DNA from: Aedes albopictus
Lineage: Eukaryota; Arthropoda; Insecta; Diptera; Culicidae
Direction: 5' to 3'
DNA length: 64,000 nucleotides
Assembly: GCF_035046485.1 (NCBI RefSeq)
Contig: NC_085137.1
Span: forward strand, 5,991,977 to 6,055,976
Positions 1-11,300 of this stretch are shown here, in pieces. The notes under the pieces were generated by a model. It saw only the letters and a program-made list of their open reading frames with translations, had not been told where the DNA came from and made no database searches. The translations under genes were made by a program, and so were the position numbers. Numbering within the stretch: the first letter of the stretch is position 1; every line of letters begins with the position of its first letter.

Positions 1-59
1 GACAGTATTCTAAGATTTTGCCTAATTATGGATATATTCACGTCAAACGGACTGTCCTA

Positions 60-200
60 TAAATAGGACGCTGAACGGATATGGGTAAAAGATGAATTAG
101 GGAAAATCGTGTCTAGGTGAGATTTGAACCCAGGACCTCGTTTTTGCTGGACCGTAACTTTAATCAACTCAGCTATGAATAGGTTGAAATTCTACGGAAT
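60..200 (-). repeat. tRNA-like SINE head, copy 1
   Basis: On the minus strand it has an A-box-like TAGCTGAGTTG and a B box GGTTCAAATCTC. It shares the flanking motif ATTCTRCGGAATA and overall layout with 12540-12690. The anticodon arm cannot be folded normally, so it is not called a tRNA gene. Confidence 0.5.
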
Positions 201-328
201 ACACACTGGATGTGGTACTGCATATATTTTTTTAACTGTGCCTTCAAATTACATGTTTAACATATTGACATACCAACAAATCTTGTAGATTCCAGTAATG
301 GGTAACATATACGTTCTATAAATTTGTA

Positions 329-860
329 CGATATCACTCAAAACTATCAATCGCACACTTTACACGCGGTTAAATGGAAGCATGTACGCATATGGCCTCC
401 ACTTTAGCATCCTATTCAACATCATATAAGACTATGTGTTGGCTGGGCAATTGCACTGAGATCCAAATGAATAAGGGCTGGGACACTCCATTTATTCTAA
501 AAGTGCAATTTAAGCAGCTCATGCATTTTTGATCAATAATTCGTAAGGTGATAGATTGTGTGGTGATTACTATGAAGGACAAGCGGCACAGTTCGCTTTG
601 GTTGCATAACTTGTAGGCGTTATATACACTGTGCTGTGGAAGTTGGAAGGAAGGGAAACGAAGTTTTGCAAATCGTTTCTGGCGATAGCTATGAACATTT
701 GAATATATATGAGTTGTATATGTAGAGAAGAGAGAGGGAGAGAAAGAGAAGGTGGATAGAAAGATACAAAGTAGGATGAAAGGGACGGGCCAGGGATTGA
801 ACCCATGACTTTCTGCATCCGAATCAGAAGCGGTAGCCTCTAGACTACCAAGCCCGTTAT
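329..860 (-). mobile_element. tRNA-derived SINE-like insertion, 532 bp
   Basis: On the minus strand it starts with a tRNA-like head (~855-786) containing an A-box-like GGTAGTCTAGAGG and a B box GGTTCAATCCC. It is flanked by 24-bp direct repeats (305-328 and 861-884, core ACGTTCTATAAATTTGTA) with one mismatch, typical of LINE-driven insertion. A GA-rich microsatellite lies at ~722-755. Confidence 0.7.
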
Positions 861-1215
861 ACACATACGTTCTATAAATTTGTAGTTTATTTAGATAAAA
901 AAGTTGAAAAAGCTGTATACAACATAAAATTACTTCTGATCTCTCACTATCCCACAAGGCTGATAGTGGATAACCTAGTTAAAACTACAATAAGTTTCAT
1001 TTTTGATTTTTTTGTCATTGCGTGCCCATATGCTGCAGTAAAACGTTATTCAACGCCAACAATTGTGTATCCTCTGTAGTGTCAATTTTAAGCTTCAAAC
1101 TTTCAAACAATGAACTCATTATACATTCCAGATGAAATGATCATAGACTGAACAGGTAATCTAACCCATCCTTAAGAACACTGTCGTAGAGCTACCACAC
1201 CCTAAAAATACTCAC

Positions 1216-1563
1216 TTTTGAACTTTTGGCATGTAGGAATTCATCGGATAGCAGCCGCTGCACAATGGCGGCCGTTGGCAACCGTTGCATGAGCGCTTTC
1301 GCTACGTTATTGCTGCCGGGGCCTCCCTGCCGGCACAAGCCGGTCATAATCTGTCCCACTCGATCCTCGAGGTTCTCCAATGGAAGACGCGAAATCAAAT
1401 TGACCAGCATCCGCACCTTATCATCGATGATGTCCGGATTACGCTCCGAGGAGAGCAGAGTCCGCAGTAACGATTCCAGGTATGGCTGAACCTTGGCCAG
1501 ATTGTCGGACGATTTGAGCGATTCTTCGATGGCGCAGAAACCTTGAGAGCGTATTCGCCAGTC
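1216..1563 (-). CDS. TOGARAM/crescerin-like protein, second recognised exon (TOG domain)
   Basis: The exon is 348 nt (116 codons) and opens after an acceptor reading TTGCAG|GAC on the minus strand. It closes at AAA|GTGAGT, so both ends are in phase 0. It encodes a TOG/HEAT segment starting DWRIRSQGF, whose first helix follows directly from ...LQQLKSG at the end of the 28645-31821 exon. Two HEAT-like helical pairs and an ALMQRLPTAAIVQRLL helix are visible. It is assigned to the same gene because of strand, phase and domain continuity across a 27-kb intron. Small exons within that intron cannot be ruled out. The gene continues left of the window. Confidence 0.75.
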
Positions 1564-1779
1564 CTGCAACGAAAGGGAAAACCATGTGGGTGACGTTATT
1601 GTTATGAAAATCACGTATGCTCATAGGAAACGAATGTATATATGAATAGCACATAAGCGTAGCTAAATTAACACTTTAAAAACACGCCACAGACACGAAA
1701 GTTCCCACGGTTGGAAACACGCGGTCGGAAACTATTAATTTGGCTCACATTTCTCATCCCGAATCAGCTTCAACTCCTC

Positions 1780-2260
1780 CAGATAAGCGACTTATGGGCT
1801 AAACTCACGGCACTGATTTAGGCCGGTAGCTTTCTCCTTGAACAAACGAATTACTACGGAGACACTTTTTCCACAAACATAACACTTTATTTAAAATTCA
1901 AGTAAATGTCCTTTCGACGGTCGAGGATGAACTGGTAGTATCCTGCCTATGGCACACGTTCCACCGTAAGTTTTCCACACCGCAGGAGACGTGCGGCACT
2001 CCGAAAGCCAAATTAAAGACTGTCGATTGGGAAAACCCAAACGCAGTAAAAGCTCGTGCCCTTCTTTGGTTCTTCGCGTTCAATAGCCGGTCGAGATTCG
2101 AACCCCTCATTCGTGGAGAGTGGAGGGCAATGTCTTCTAATAGGGAGCGAGAAAGGGTCCAATTTGGCGCGTTGACACCGTTTTCCTGTGCCTTTGTTGG
2201 TGTTATTTGTATAGGTTCAGAGCTTTCTTTTCTAAGGGGGGCGTTAGTTAAGTAGATCAC
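1780..2260 (-). other. unassigned block, possibly old LTR or retroelement remnant
   Basis: A 120-codon minus-strand frame (1898-2260) matches nothing I recognise. Just downstream of it on the minus strand is an AATAAAGTGTTATG signal. Intronic and probably repeat-derived. Confidence 0.2.
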
Positions 2261-3960
2261 CTTTAATTAGTGGTCTGCTTAAGATACGAGAGTGTCGGAA
2301 AGTCGACCAGGCGCTATGTATCATGGCTGTCGCTATGTTTTCCAACATTTTTGTTTGACAATCTAGGAAAATGAGATGGATGTAGGCAACGATTGTGCAA
2401 GCACTTCAGAACTTTCGGCAAGAGTGAGTGTGGAGAATGGCGTCTAGAAGAATGGTGTAATAATGGCTGTAGTCACGCACGCAAAGGAATGTTTAACATT
2501 TCTTTTTTTCTGAGATTTTGTGGACCGCGTTCTAGATTTCTTTTTTGCTTCTATTCGTGTGGCTGTTGACTAGTGATGTTTGTGTTTCGGCTTTTTGGAA
2601 ATTGAGGTGAAGTTCTTTGGGTCAAATTCGATGCGATTAGTTTTATGATTGCGATTTTTTGCGGTATATGCTTCTATTTACTCTGGCAAGTAAAGATGGA
2701 TTATCCACGAGCCGCAGCAAAAAAAAAAAAAAAAAGAAAAATTGCAATTCATCATTGTACAACATTGGCTCAAGTGATTTACACAAAAAGTAACACATTG
2801 TTTTCTGCACTGCTGATTGACAATGACGACTTGAATGTATGGGTTAATTGGGATTTTAGTTCGTAACGCGTATATATTTTGCACTTCAGTGATCAAATAG
2901 TTTCGTGTCATGGGTAATCTTCTACCTCATCATAGAGTAAGGTGACAAAAAGCTCGAAAAAGCCAAGTGTATGTTTCGTAGTTTTTGAGCTTAGATCGAA
3001 TTGTTTCTTTCGGGTTTCTATGGTGTTCGAACCTTTTAAAATAAAAGGTCTTTAACTCCAAAAATCATGGTTCCATCACTTGAGCAGGGTGCTCCTATTT
3101 TATCCATTTGGCCAAATAACGTTAGACCCGATTTCATTTGGTCGTTTTACCGAATGCAGTTTGGCCAAATTATGTCCTTTATAAATTTATTGATAAAGAA
3201 CATGCTGGTATCACTGCTCGTGCGATCATCGGCCATGTTTCCTGCTTTTAAACACAGACTTTTCTTTCTATTTTTACTGTTGAAGGGAACAGTAACATGA
3301 TAACTTCAGCACATCAACCTTTTTTACGTCCAAATGACCCTTTCATCCAAATGATCCGGAACTTTTTCATCCTACTTGAAACGATCAAAGCGCTGCTCGT
3401 TCAGTTTATTTTTTTTATTTGTGTTGGAAGATAACAAAAAGAACGGAATCAATAGGCACTGTAATCGCTTTGTTTTTGAATAGGATGAATAGAATTACTA
3501 ATAGCACCATTATCCTAATGGGTTGAAAATTCGAAAAAGTTATGGCAAAATGTTGTTTTTTTTTCTTTGCGGTGTCTGTTGCAGACGGTTAAGACCGGTC
3601 ACGATCCATCTCGCCGATATGTTGGTTTCTGATAGCTAAAATCTAATTTTGTTGATTCTTCCATCACATGGATCAGAATTGAAATGAATTGGAATTTCGT
3701 ATTTCCTTGTGTCGTGTAAACAGTTATATTTTGAATATGCTTGGGCGACGGCATGTATAACTTTTTGGCAAACAGATTTGGAAATCATGTTTTACACATT
3801 AGAGGAGCAAAAGTTCAAGTCATGTAGTAACTCTAGGTAAACCCCCAAAAATTCTACAAAATGTTCATATTGTTTAAAATTGAAGAAATCATTTAGATCC
3901 TGGTATCAAGTATTTTTGAACTGTAACGGTTTGAAAATAAAAAAAACAAAAAATGTCGTT
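2261..3960. other. intronic AT-rich sequence, no feature recognised
   Basis: There is an A-run at ~2718-2735 and scattered TTTGGCCAAAT motifs at 3100-3180. No coding or structured element is supported. Confidence 0.4.
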
Positions 3961-3971
3961 TTTTGGACCAC

Positions 3972-4137
3972 CCTATTTTTTATTTCGTCATTAGGGTGAT
4001 CAATTTTCAGATAGGGTGGTCCTAGCTACTCCGATTGTCGTGCAACATGGTGGGTTCGTAGTTTTTCGAAAATAATTAGACCAGAATTTTTTTTATTTCG
4101 TCATTAGGGTGACCAATTTCCAGATAGGGTGTTCCTA
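3972..4137 (+). repeat. diverged direct repeat pair (~50 bp units)
   Basis: TTTATTTCGTCATTAGGGTG followed by ATTT(T/C)CAGATAGGGTG occurs near 3977 and again near 4090, ~112 bp apart. Confidence 0.6.
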
Positions 4138-4649
4138 AAAATCAAAGTTTTTAAAAACTGAAAATTTTCGAAAAAACATAACTTTTGAACCAGTTGCTCG
4201 ATTTTAATTTTTTTTTGTTTGAAAGCTGGGGATTTTTCTTATTATCGTACAAATTGGTACCAAGGTTCTCAGAATACAATGATTTTTTTTTCATATATAT
4301 ATGAACAAAAACAAAATTGAAAAAAATCCGGGTCGCCTAATTTTCCGGAAAACTTCAGTGGAAAACCAACCTACTTTGAAAAATCATAACTCAAGAACGA
4401 AGCATCGTAGACACAACGTTTTTTTGTGAAATCATAAGCAAATTTTCTCAGCAATTGAAAAAAAAAATACAAAATGAAAATTGTTTTCCACAAAATTTTT
4501 CACTGTCGAGGAAAATCGGTTGGAAAAGTCGGAAAAACTATGTTCGCACTCCGGGAAAATTCTAAAAAAATATTTCTGGATGGAAATTACATAAGCTATA
4601 TTCTGAGAAATTTTCAAGATGTGGTTTTTCTCCGTTCCTGAATTATGAC

Positions 4650-5014
4650 CAATTTTGTGTAAATTTTCCAGATGTGTTTTTATGCTTTTTTTTACGTTTT
4701 TATGGTCTTGGGTCCAAAAGGGTACCCTGGTTTTATATTTTTATCAGAATTTTCAGGAAATTCGGCGTAACATATCAAAGAATCAGAGATGCATGGTTTT
4801 CAGTTTTTGATTTTTTGAAAATGAGAGGCCAAATTTTACCATATCAGGCTTTTTTTTTTAATTTGAGTATATTTTGAATCCTTATAAAACTATGAGTACT
4901 AAAACATCAGGAATCACTCATAAAGCAATACAAGGCATAGTTGTGCAGTGACCGGCACAAAAAAAGATCCACCATATAGTGGTTACAGTTTCTAATAAAA
5001 ACTACATGCAAAAG
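4650..5014 (+). repeat. left arm of an older inverted-repeat element
   Basis: The reverse complement of this block matches 5640-5821 joined to 12394-12505 over about 300 bp with moderate divergence. Shared pieces include a CACTATATGGTG...GGTCACTG segment at the inner end and AATTTCCTGAA...TTCTGATAAA at the outer end. The 5015-5639 spacer holds no recognised coding sequence. Confidence 0.7.
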
Positions 5015-5821
5015 ATTAAATTTTATAATTATTAAAGTGTATATGATAGAATATACCTCCAGTAAGCTTTAGCACAAGCAGATGGAGGTGATCATTGCGA
5101 TACACAAGCGTGAGAGTGTTATCAAATAATCCTTAATGCATAATATTGTGGAGATTAACATGTGCATTTCTTTGCATTAGTCACCCAAAACTCATAAAAA
5201 ATGCCCAAAAAAGTACATCCCTATATGTCTGCAAGCAGAATTATTGTTATATTGTAGATTAATAGTATTCATTCTTGCTTACAAATAGTTTCTGTAGTTT
5301 AGGGAAAATTTTACCCTTTACACTAACCATTAAAAATAAACTCGCCCCATATCACCCTAAAATTGATAAAACTGATGTCAAAATAAATCTGATGTATCAA
5401 AAACATCACAATAACATACACCAAGAAAAAAAACGTTTGAAAATTTGGCAAAATTTTTAAGTTTCAGAATTAATTGCTAAGTGGATCTTTTATTCTGTCA
5501 TACCCAATTTTTAAGCAATTTTCCCAATCTTATCTTATCAGAATTCACTTTATTCCTCAAAAACCAAATATTTTTCAACACAGATTACTAAAACAATGTA
5601 AAATGTATGTAGTGCATTCATTGAAATGTATATTTTATCTTGTTTGCATGTAGTTTTCACTATATGGTGTATCTTTCTTTGTGCTGGTCACTGTGTATAT
5701 GCATTTACAATATCAGGCAATTTTAGAGCAGCTAGTATTAAAATATATGACTCTCTATATTCAAAAAATCAAATCTAAAAAACTAAATAACATGCATCTC
5801 CGATTTTTTGATATAGGTATT

Positions 5822-6187
5822 TGTAGTGCAAAACGAGCCAATTCTACATACGCGACGAACGTGCTATCGTTCGTATCCCAACGCTTACGTTTGCAAATTA
5901 ATTACAACAATGTATCGCTCGCCAAATCGATATGAGCATACGACGGTTCGATCGAGACGACGACGACGCGTCGTCCGCTGACCTAAGCATAAATCACTCC
6001 AGGAAACTTCCATAAGGTTCTATGTAAACACATTGTATAATATACTTTTGGCAGTCTGGCTGGCCCTATAAAAGGGGTCTTCCCAGGCCGAATAAATCAG
6101 TTCAATTTGGTCTTCGGACCTCAACGCATAACGTCGTTTTTAATCGATATCACCGCCGAGTGTTGTAAAATAAGACACAGCGTTACA
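5822..6187 (+). repeat. 5' LTR of the mdg1-like element
   Basis: 366 bp, TG...CA. It contains TATAAAAG (6067-6074), AATAAA (6091-6096) and an arthropod initiator TCAGTT (6097-6102). It appears identical to 12024-12389. Confidence 0.95.
6067..6102 (+). promoter_or_regulatory. core promoter in the LTR: TATA box plus initiator
   Basis: TATAAAAG at 6067-6074 is followed about 30 bp later by TCAGTT (6097-6102, A+1 near 6099), the normal RNA polymerase II spacing. The predicted R region therefore begins near 6099. The same arrangement is present at 12269-12304. Confidence 0.75.
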
Positions 6188-6205
6188 TGGCGAACCGTGC
6201 CAAGT
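6188..6205 (+). other. primer-binding site
   Basis: TGGCGAACCGTGCCAAGT directly follows the 5' LTR. TGG matches the CCA end of a tRNA. I did not identify the priming tRNA. Confidence 0.7.
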
Positions 6206-6294
6206 GGCCGAACCTTCTCCGAGGAAAATTCTGTGACTGTGTGATTCGTTAAGGAACGCTTGCTGAAATTTTCAAAGTGATTGCGTAACTCGTG

Positions 6295-6531
6295 ATGGGA
6301 AAACAACAGTCCAAAACAACATCAATCAGCGGCGACCCACAAGTGAATATAGTGAACCAGCTAGAAGATCACAGTATCCTGCATGAAGAACATGCCATAA
6401 AATTGTGGATCCTTCTTGCTCTTAATATTATACAACTATCTGTGACTGCCTACAAATGGCACGCAAAACACGTCAGGCGCAGAGCTTTCGAAAAAGGATG
6501 CAAATCCTCAGAAACATTAAGCAAAGTTTAA
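6295..6531 (+). CDS. leader ORF A: small myristoylation-motif, single-span membrane protein
   Basis: 78 residues when started at the second of two adjacent Met codons. That start gives MGKQQSK, a good N-myristoylation signal (Gly2, Ser6, Lys7). A hydrophobic helix follows at residues ~35-53 (IKLWILLALNIIQLSVTAY), then a basic tail (HVRRR). It sits between the primer-binding site and gag and is in the same frame as ORF B, 27 nt upstream. It resembles small leader ORFs I recall from mdg1-clade elements, but I cannot verify homology. Its function is unknown; membrane anchoring is inferred from the motif and helix. Confidence 0.6.
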   Translation: MGKQQSKTTSISGDPQVNIVNQLEDHSILHEEHAIKLWILLALNIIQLSVTAYKWHAKHVRRRAFEKGCKSSETLSKV

Positions 6532-6558
6532 AACATTGACAAAGAAAAATAAAGTGAA

Positions 6559-6987
6559 ATGAAGAAAAATCGTACCTCAAATGTGCAGGCTTACCATGGC
6601 CTAATATTAGAAGAAGTAAGCCGAAAAAGAGAAGAACTCGTAAGAAAATTCGGACCAAGAAATGAACAACAAGTAAAAGGTGCACCGACAAGTGAACAAA
6701 AACTAAAAAGTGTAATTGAAAAAGTAAAAACCACACAAAAATCTACTGGACAAAAAGTGAAAAAAGATGGTATTGAATATATACCACTAAACGTCAACCG
6801 TTCAGACGAAAACATGCGCCAGTGGGGCGCACGCGTAAAAATACCAGTGGATGAGGTTAAAATGCTGGCTATGCAACTGAAGGCAAGCATTAAAACTCGA
6901 GCAACAAAAATAAGATACCAACGACCTAGCGACAATAGGGGCCGTGCCAGCTGGGTGTCACCTGATCCTGCTCCGACTTCAAGATAA
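6559..6987 (+). CDS. leader ORF B: basic 142-residue protein of unknown function
   Basis: 142 residues, rich in Lys/Arg/Gln, with no recognised domain, Cys motif or membrane helix. It is in the same frame as ORF A and ends 61 nt before gag. The intact frame in a young element suggests that it is translated. It could alternatively be a diverged N-terminal Gag/matrix piece. Confidence 0.5.
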   Translation: MKKNRTSNVQAYHGLILEEVSRKREELVRKFGPRNEQQVKGAPTSEQKLKSVIEKVKTTQKSTGQKVKKDGIEYIPLNVNRSDENMRQWGARVKIPVDEVKMLAMQLKASIKTRATKIRYQRPSDNRGRASWVSPDPAPTSR

Positions 6988-7048
6988 GGTAAAATTAAAC
7001 ATGGAAACCTCCTTCAATTTACCTCATAGAAGATTTTAATTAATTTCA

Positions 7049-8365
7049 ATGGACGAATTTTTCCAAATAAATGAAATTTCTAATAAATATTTGGAAAGTT
7101 TGAAAAAGTACAACCGATTTTCAGAGGAAACGCGACTACAAAAGGTGAAATATTTAAGTGATTTGAAGAAAAGGCTTAAAAACATTCTAAAAACTAATAA
7201 AGATCTGCAAAATGAGGCAGTTATAAAAAAGGGTACAGAAATTTGTGGAAAAATCAACCAATCATTGACATTACTAAACGAGAACGAACAATTAGGAATT
7301 TCACGGACAGCACTAGAATCAGGGGTAGAAGAAAGTAAAGTAGAAGAAGCAGGAACAATCGAAAAAGAAGAAGAAGAAGAAGTAGAAGAAGAAGACAGAG
7401 TAGAAGGGGAAAAAGAAGAGTTAGAAGAAGAATATCAGGAGGAAGAAATGGCTAATATTATTGAAACAATCAAAACAATCTCATCTTTGATTCCATCATA
7501 CGATGGATCAAATGATAATTTATCAAGCTTTATCTCTGCTCTTAAAGCAGGAAAGACAATTCTGACTAATGATAATACCGTTGCAGCCGTACAGGTAGTA
7601 CTATCGAAACTATCTGGAAAAGCAAGAGCAGCAGTAGGTGAAAATCCACGAAATTTCGATGAGATAATCAATGAATTAGAAGCAAAATGTACATCAAAAA
7701 CATCACCTGATGTTTTTGTTGCAAAGCTTCAAGATTTGAAACAAATAGGAGACATTAACAAATTTACAGATAGCGTCGAGAAACTCACTCAGCAGCTCGA
7801 AAGAGCATACATTGCTGAGAAAATACCAGTTGATACAGCCCAAAAAATGGCAATTAAACAAGGGGTTAAAGCTCTTTACACAGGAGTGAAAAACCCAGAA
7901 ACAAAAATCTTATTAAAGGCAGCAGAATTTAAAACCTTGTCTGCGGCCATCGAGAAAACTGTAGAAAATGAGAAAAGTTCTTCTAATGCCAACCACTCTC
8001 AACTGATGTTTGTCCAACGAGGTCAAGTACATCGTGGACACATCAGAGGAGATAGAAGTTTTTTCGACAGAGGCCACTATAGAGGAAACAGAGGTAACTA
8101 TCGTGGAAATTTCAGAGGCAATTCTCGTGGAAATTTCCAAGGCCGATATCAAAACCGAGGACATAGTGCAAATTTCTATTCTTCACGTGGTAGAAGACCA
8201 TATAGAGGACATTCTCAGTCCCGTATTTATTATACGAACAGTGAAAGTGGTCAGACACCTCAGTTACCCCAACAAGCAACAAACGCTCCACAACCAACAA
8301 CGCAACATCAAAACACTCAACAGCCACAAAATTTTTTAGGCCAAATTCAACGCTTTTCACAATAA
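7049..8365 (+). CDS. gag: Gag polyprotein
   Basis: 438 residues. An N-terminal basic/coiled-coil-like region is followed by a very acidic stretch (Glu-rich, 7325-7447), then a capsid-like alpha-helical region (~7448-8000). The C-terminal part at ~8020-8220 is RG-rich (repeats such as RGHYRGNRGNYRGNFRGN) and is followed by a Q/P/N tail. There is no CCHC zinc knuckle; the RG-rich block probably serves as the nucleic-acid-binding part (inferred). The last codons contain the frameshift heptamer at 8332-8338, 25 nt before the stop codon. Confidence 0.85.
   Translation: MDEFFQINEISNKYLESLKKYNRFSEETRLQKVKYLSDLKKRLKNILKTNKDLQNEAVIKKGTEICGKINQSLTLLNENEQLGISRTALESGVEESKVEEAGTIEKEEEEEVEEEDRVEGEKEELEEEYQEEEMANIIETIKTISSLIPSYDGSNDNLSSFISALKAGKTILTNDNTVAAVQVVLSKLSGKARAAVGENPRNFDEIINELEAKCTSKTSPDVFVAKLQDLKQIGDINKFTDSVEKLTQQLERAYIAEKIPVDTAQKMAIKQGVKALYTGVKNPETKILLKAAEFKTLSAAIEKTVENEKSSSNANHSQLMFVQRGQVHRGHIRGDRSFFDRGHYRGNRGNYRGNFRGNSRGNFQGRYQNRGHSANFYSSRGRRPYRGHSQSRIYYTNSESGQTPQLPQQATNAPQPTTQHQNTQQPQNFLGQIQRFSQ
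8332..8338 (+). promoter_or_regulatory. -1 ribosomal frameshift site between gag and pol
   Basis: In the gag frame the codons read CAA AAT TTT TTA GGC, so T TTT TTA sits exactly as a canonical slippery heptamer, the same one used by HIV-1. The overlapping A AAT TTT is also in register. Slipping back one base enters the pol frame, which is open from here to 11946. Confidence 0.8.
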
Positions 8366-11300
8366 ACCCATCAGCATCAAATTTCATAAAGGCACATATT
8401 GGAATATCAAATTCTACATGTACCTTTATGGTCGATTCAGGTGCTGACGTTTCTATATTCAAATTAAATAATATATTGCATGATCAACTGATAAATCGAG
8501 ATCAAAGATGTATGATCTCTGGAATATCAGAAAATAAAATTGAAACTGTTGCATCAGCTGTGACACAACTAACATTCCAAAATACCATTACATTGGAACA
8601 TGAGTTCCAAATAGTTGAAGAAAATTTTCCAATATTTACTGATGGGATATTGGGACGAGACTTTTTAACTGCATTTAAATGCAGTATTGATTATGAATCC
8701 TGGATTTTGAACATTCGATGCAATAATGAGGAAGTTAACATTCCCATTGAAGACAACTTCAATGGAGGATTCATACTTCCTGAACGTTGCGAAGTTGTAA
8801 GAAAAATAAATGATTTAAATTTGAATGAAGATATGTTAGTGTGTGCCGAAGAAATCCAACCAGGGATTTTCTGTGGCAATACATTGACGTCACCATCAAC
8901 AAAATACGTTAAATTTATAAATACTACTGATAAAGCAGTACTTATAAAAGATTTTAAGCCTATGATGAAACCTCTGAAGAATTTTATCGTAGCAAATGTC
9001 AATAAAAACGGTAATATTTCCGACCGAACTGATCAAATAAGATCAAAAATTAATGTTTCAGAACTACCAGCATCAGCCAAGGAACCTTTTGAAAATTTAA
9101 TTCACGAATACAATGATATTTTTGCGTTAGGAGAAGATAACCTCACTACTAACAACTTCTATTCACAAAATATAGAACTTTCAGATAACGTGCCTGTATA
9201 CATCCCAAATTATAGGAATATACACGCGCACAATGAGGAGATTGAATCTCAAGTCCAAAATTTGTTGAAAAATGATGTGATTGAACACTCAGTCTCGGCT
9301 TACAATTCACCAATTCTGTTGGTACCCAAAAAGTCGAGCAGCAGTGAGAAAAAATGGAGACTAGTTGTCGATTTCAGACAGCTGAATAAAAAAATTTTGG
9401 CTGACAGATTTCCCCTACCTAGAATCGATACTATTTTGGATCAACTAGGTAGAGCTAAATACTTCAGTACTCTGGATTTGATGGCTGGATTTCATCAAAT
9501 TCCTCTAGATTTTGATTCCAGAAAATATACGGCATTTTCAACACCCTCTGGGCATTATGCTTTTACGCGCTTACCATTTGGACTCAATATAAGCCCAAAT
9601 AGTTTCCAGCGCATGATGACGATTGCCATGGCAGGTTTAACACCTGAATGTGCATTCGTATACATTGATGATATAGTTGTCATAGGATGCTCTATAAATC
9701 ATCATCTTAACAATTTAAAGCGAGTTTTTGAAAGATTGAGACAGTATAATTTGAAACTCAATCCCGAAAAATGTCAATTTTTTAAGGCAGAAGTAACTTA
9801 CTTAGGCCATAAAATTTCAGATAATGGAATTCTCCCAGATAATTCAAAATTTGATGTAATAAAAAAATATCCCAAACCAACTAACGCAGATGACGTTCGT
9901 AGGTTTGTGGCCTTTTGTAATTATTATAGGAAGTTTGTGCCAAATTTTGCGCAACTTGCTAGGCCGTTAAACAATTTATTAAAGAAGGATATAAAGTTTA
10001 CGTGGTCAAATGATTGTCAGGCAGCTTTTGAAGCTCTTAAGGAAAAATTATTAAACCCACCAATTCTTAAATATCCTGATTTTACAAAACAATTCGTATT
10101 GACAACGGATGCTTCGAACATTGGATGCGGTGCGGTGTTGTCACAAAATTTTGACGGAAATGACTTACCCATTGCTTATGCCAGTAAAGCATTTAGCCAT
10201 GCAGACACGAAAAAACATACAATAATACAAGAAATGATTGCCATACACTGGGCCATCGATCATTTCAAACCATATCTGTATGGAAGAAGATTCATGATCA
10301 GAACAGATCATCGCCCTCTGGTGTATCTCTTTGGTATGAAAGAACCTACCAAAAAGTTAACCCAGATGCGTTTAGATCTTGAAGATTATGACTTCGAAAT
10401 ACAATATATCAAAGGAAGTAATAATGTTGGTGCAGATGCATTATCCAGAATTATAACTTCAGATGATATTAAATCAAAATCAATTCTCATGGTCCATACT
10501 AGATCTATGACCAAAAATCAACACAAAATTGACAAAACAAAAACTGTTTCACAAAAAAAGAAGCTTGATCACCTTCTTGTCTATGAAACAGAATCGCCGG
10601 CAGACATTAAAAAATTGAATAAAATGAAAATATGCATGCAAAATGGAATGATTATTATAAAATTAATGAATGAAAATATGCGCAAAACTTTAATAACGCT
10701 TGAAAGAGATATTATTCACGAAAATGAAAGTCAGACGCTAGAGTTTGCTCTTTCAGAGATGAATAAAATATTGGAAAATAGAAAAATTGCAATGTCGACA
10801 CAAGAAGATATTTTAAAACATATACCACTACAAGATTTTAAACGGATCGCTCTAGACGTCATCCGTAAATTCGAACTAATACTATATCGCCCTCCGAAAG
10901 AATTGACGAATTCTGAAGAGATCAATAACATCCTACATGACTTCCATATGACTCCAACAGGTGGTCATATTGGACAAAACCGGCTTTATCTCAAACTCAG
11001 AGACCTTTACTTTTGGAAAGGCATGAGAAGTTCGATTACGAAGTTTGTAAAGGCCTGCAAACTTTGTAAAATGAACAAAGTAACAAAACGGACAAAAGAA
11101 GAATCTTTGGTAACAACTACACCTTGTAAACCATTCGATATTATCTCGATTGACACAGTAGGTCCGTTACCAAGAACTGCGAAAAACAATCGTTATTGCA
11201 TAACATTGCAAGACGATTTAACCAAATATGTTGTAATTATACCATTAGAAAATAAGGAAGCTGATACCATTGCGAAAGCTTTGGTGCAGAATTTTATACT

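Noticed and set aside
786..856. possible tRNA gene on the minus strand
   Set aside because: The anticodon loop is enlarged and it sits at the 5' end of an insertion with a 24-bp target duplication.
1898..2260. 120-codon minus-strand frame as a host exon
   Set aside because: No similarity recognised and no matching splice phase to the TOG exons; left as an unassigned block.
5681..5935. 84-codon plus-strand frame
   Set aside because: It straddles the 5' border of the LTR element; chance frame.
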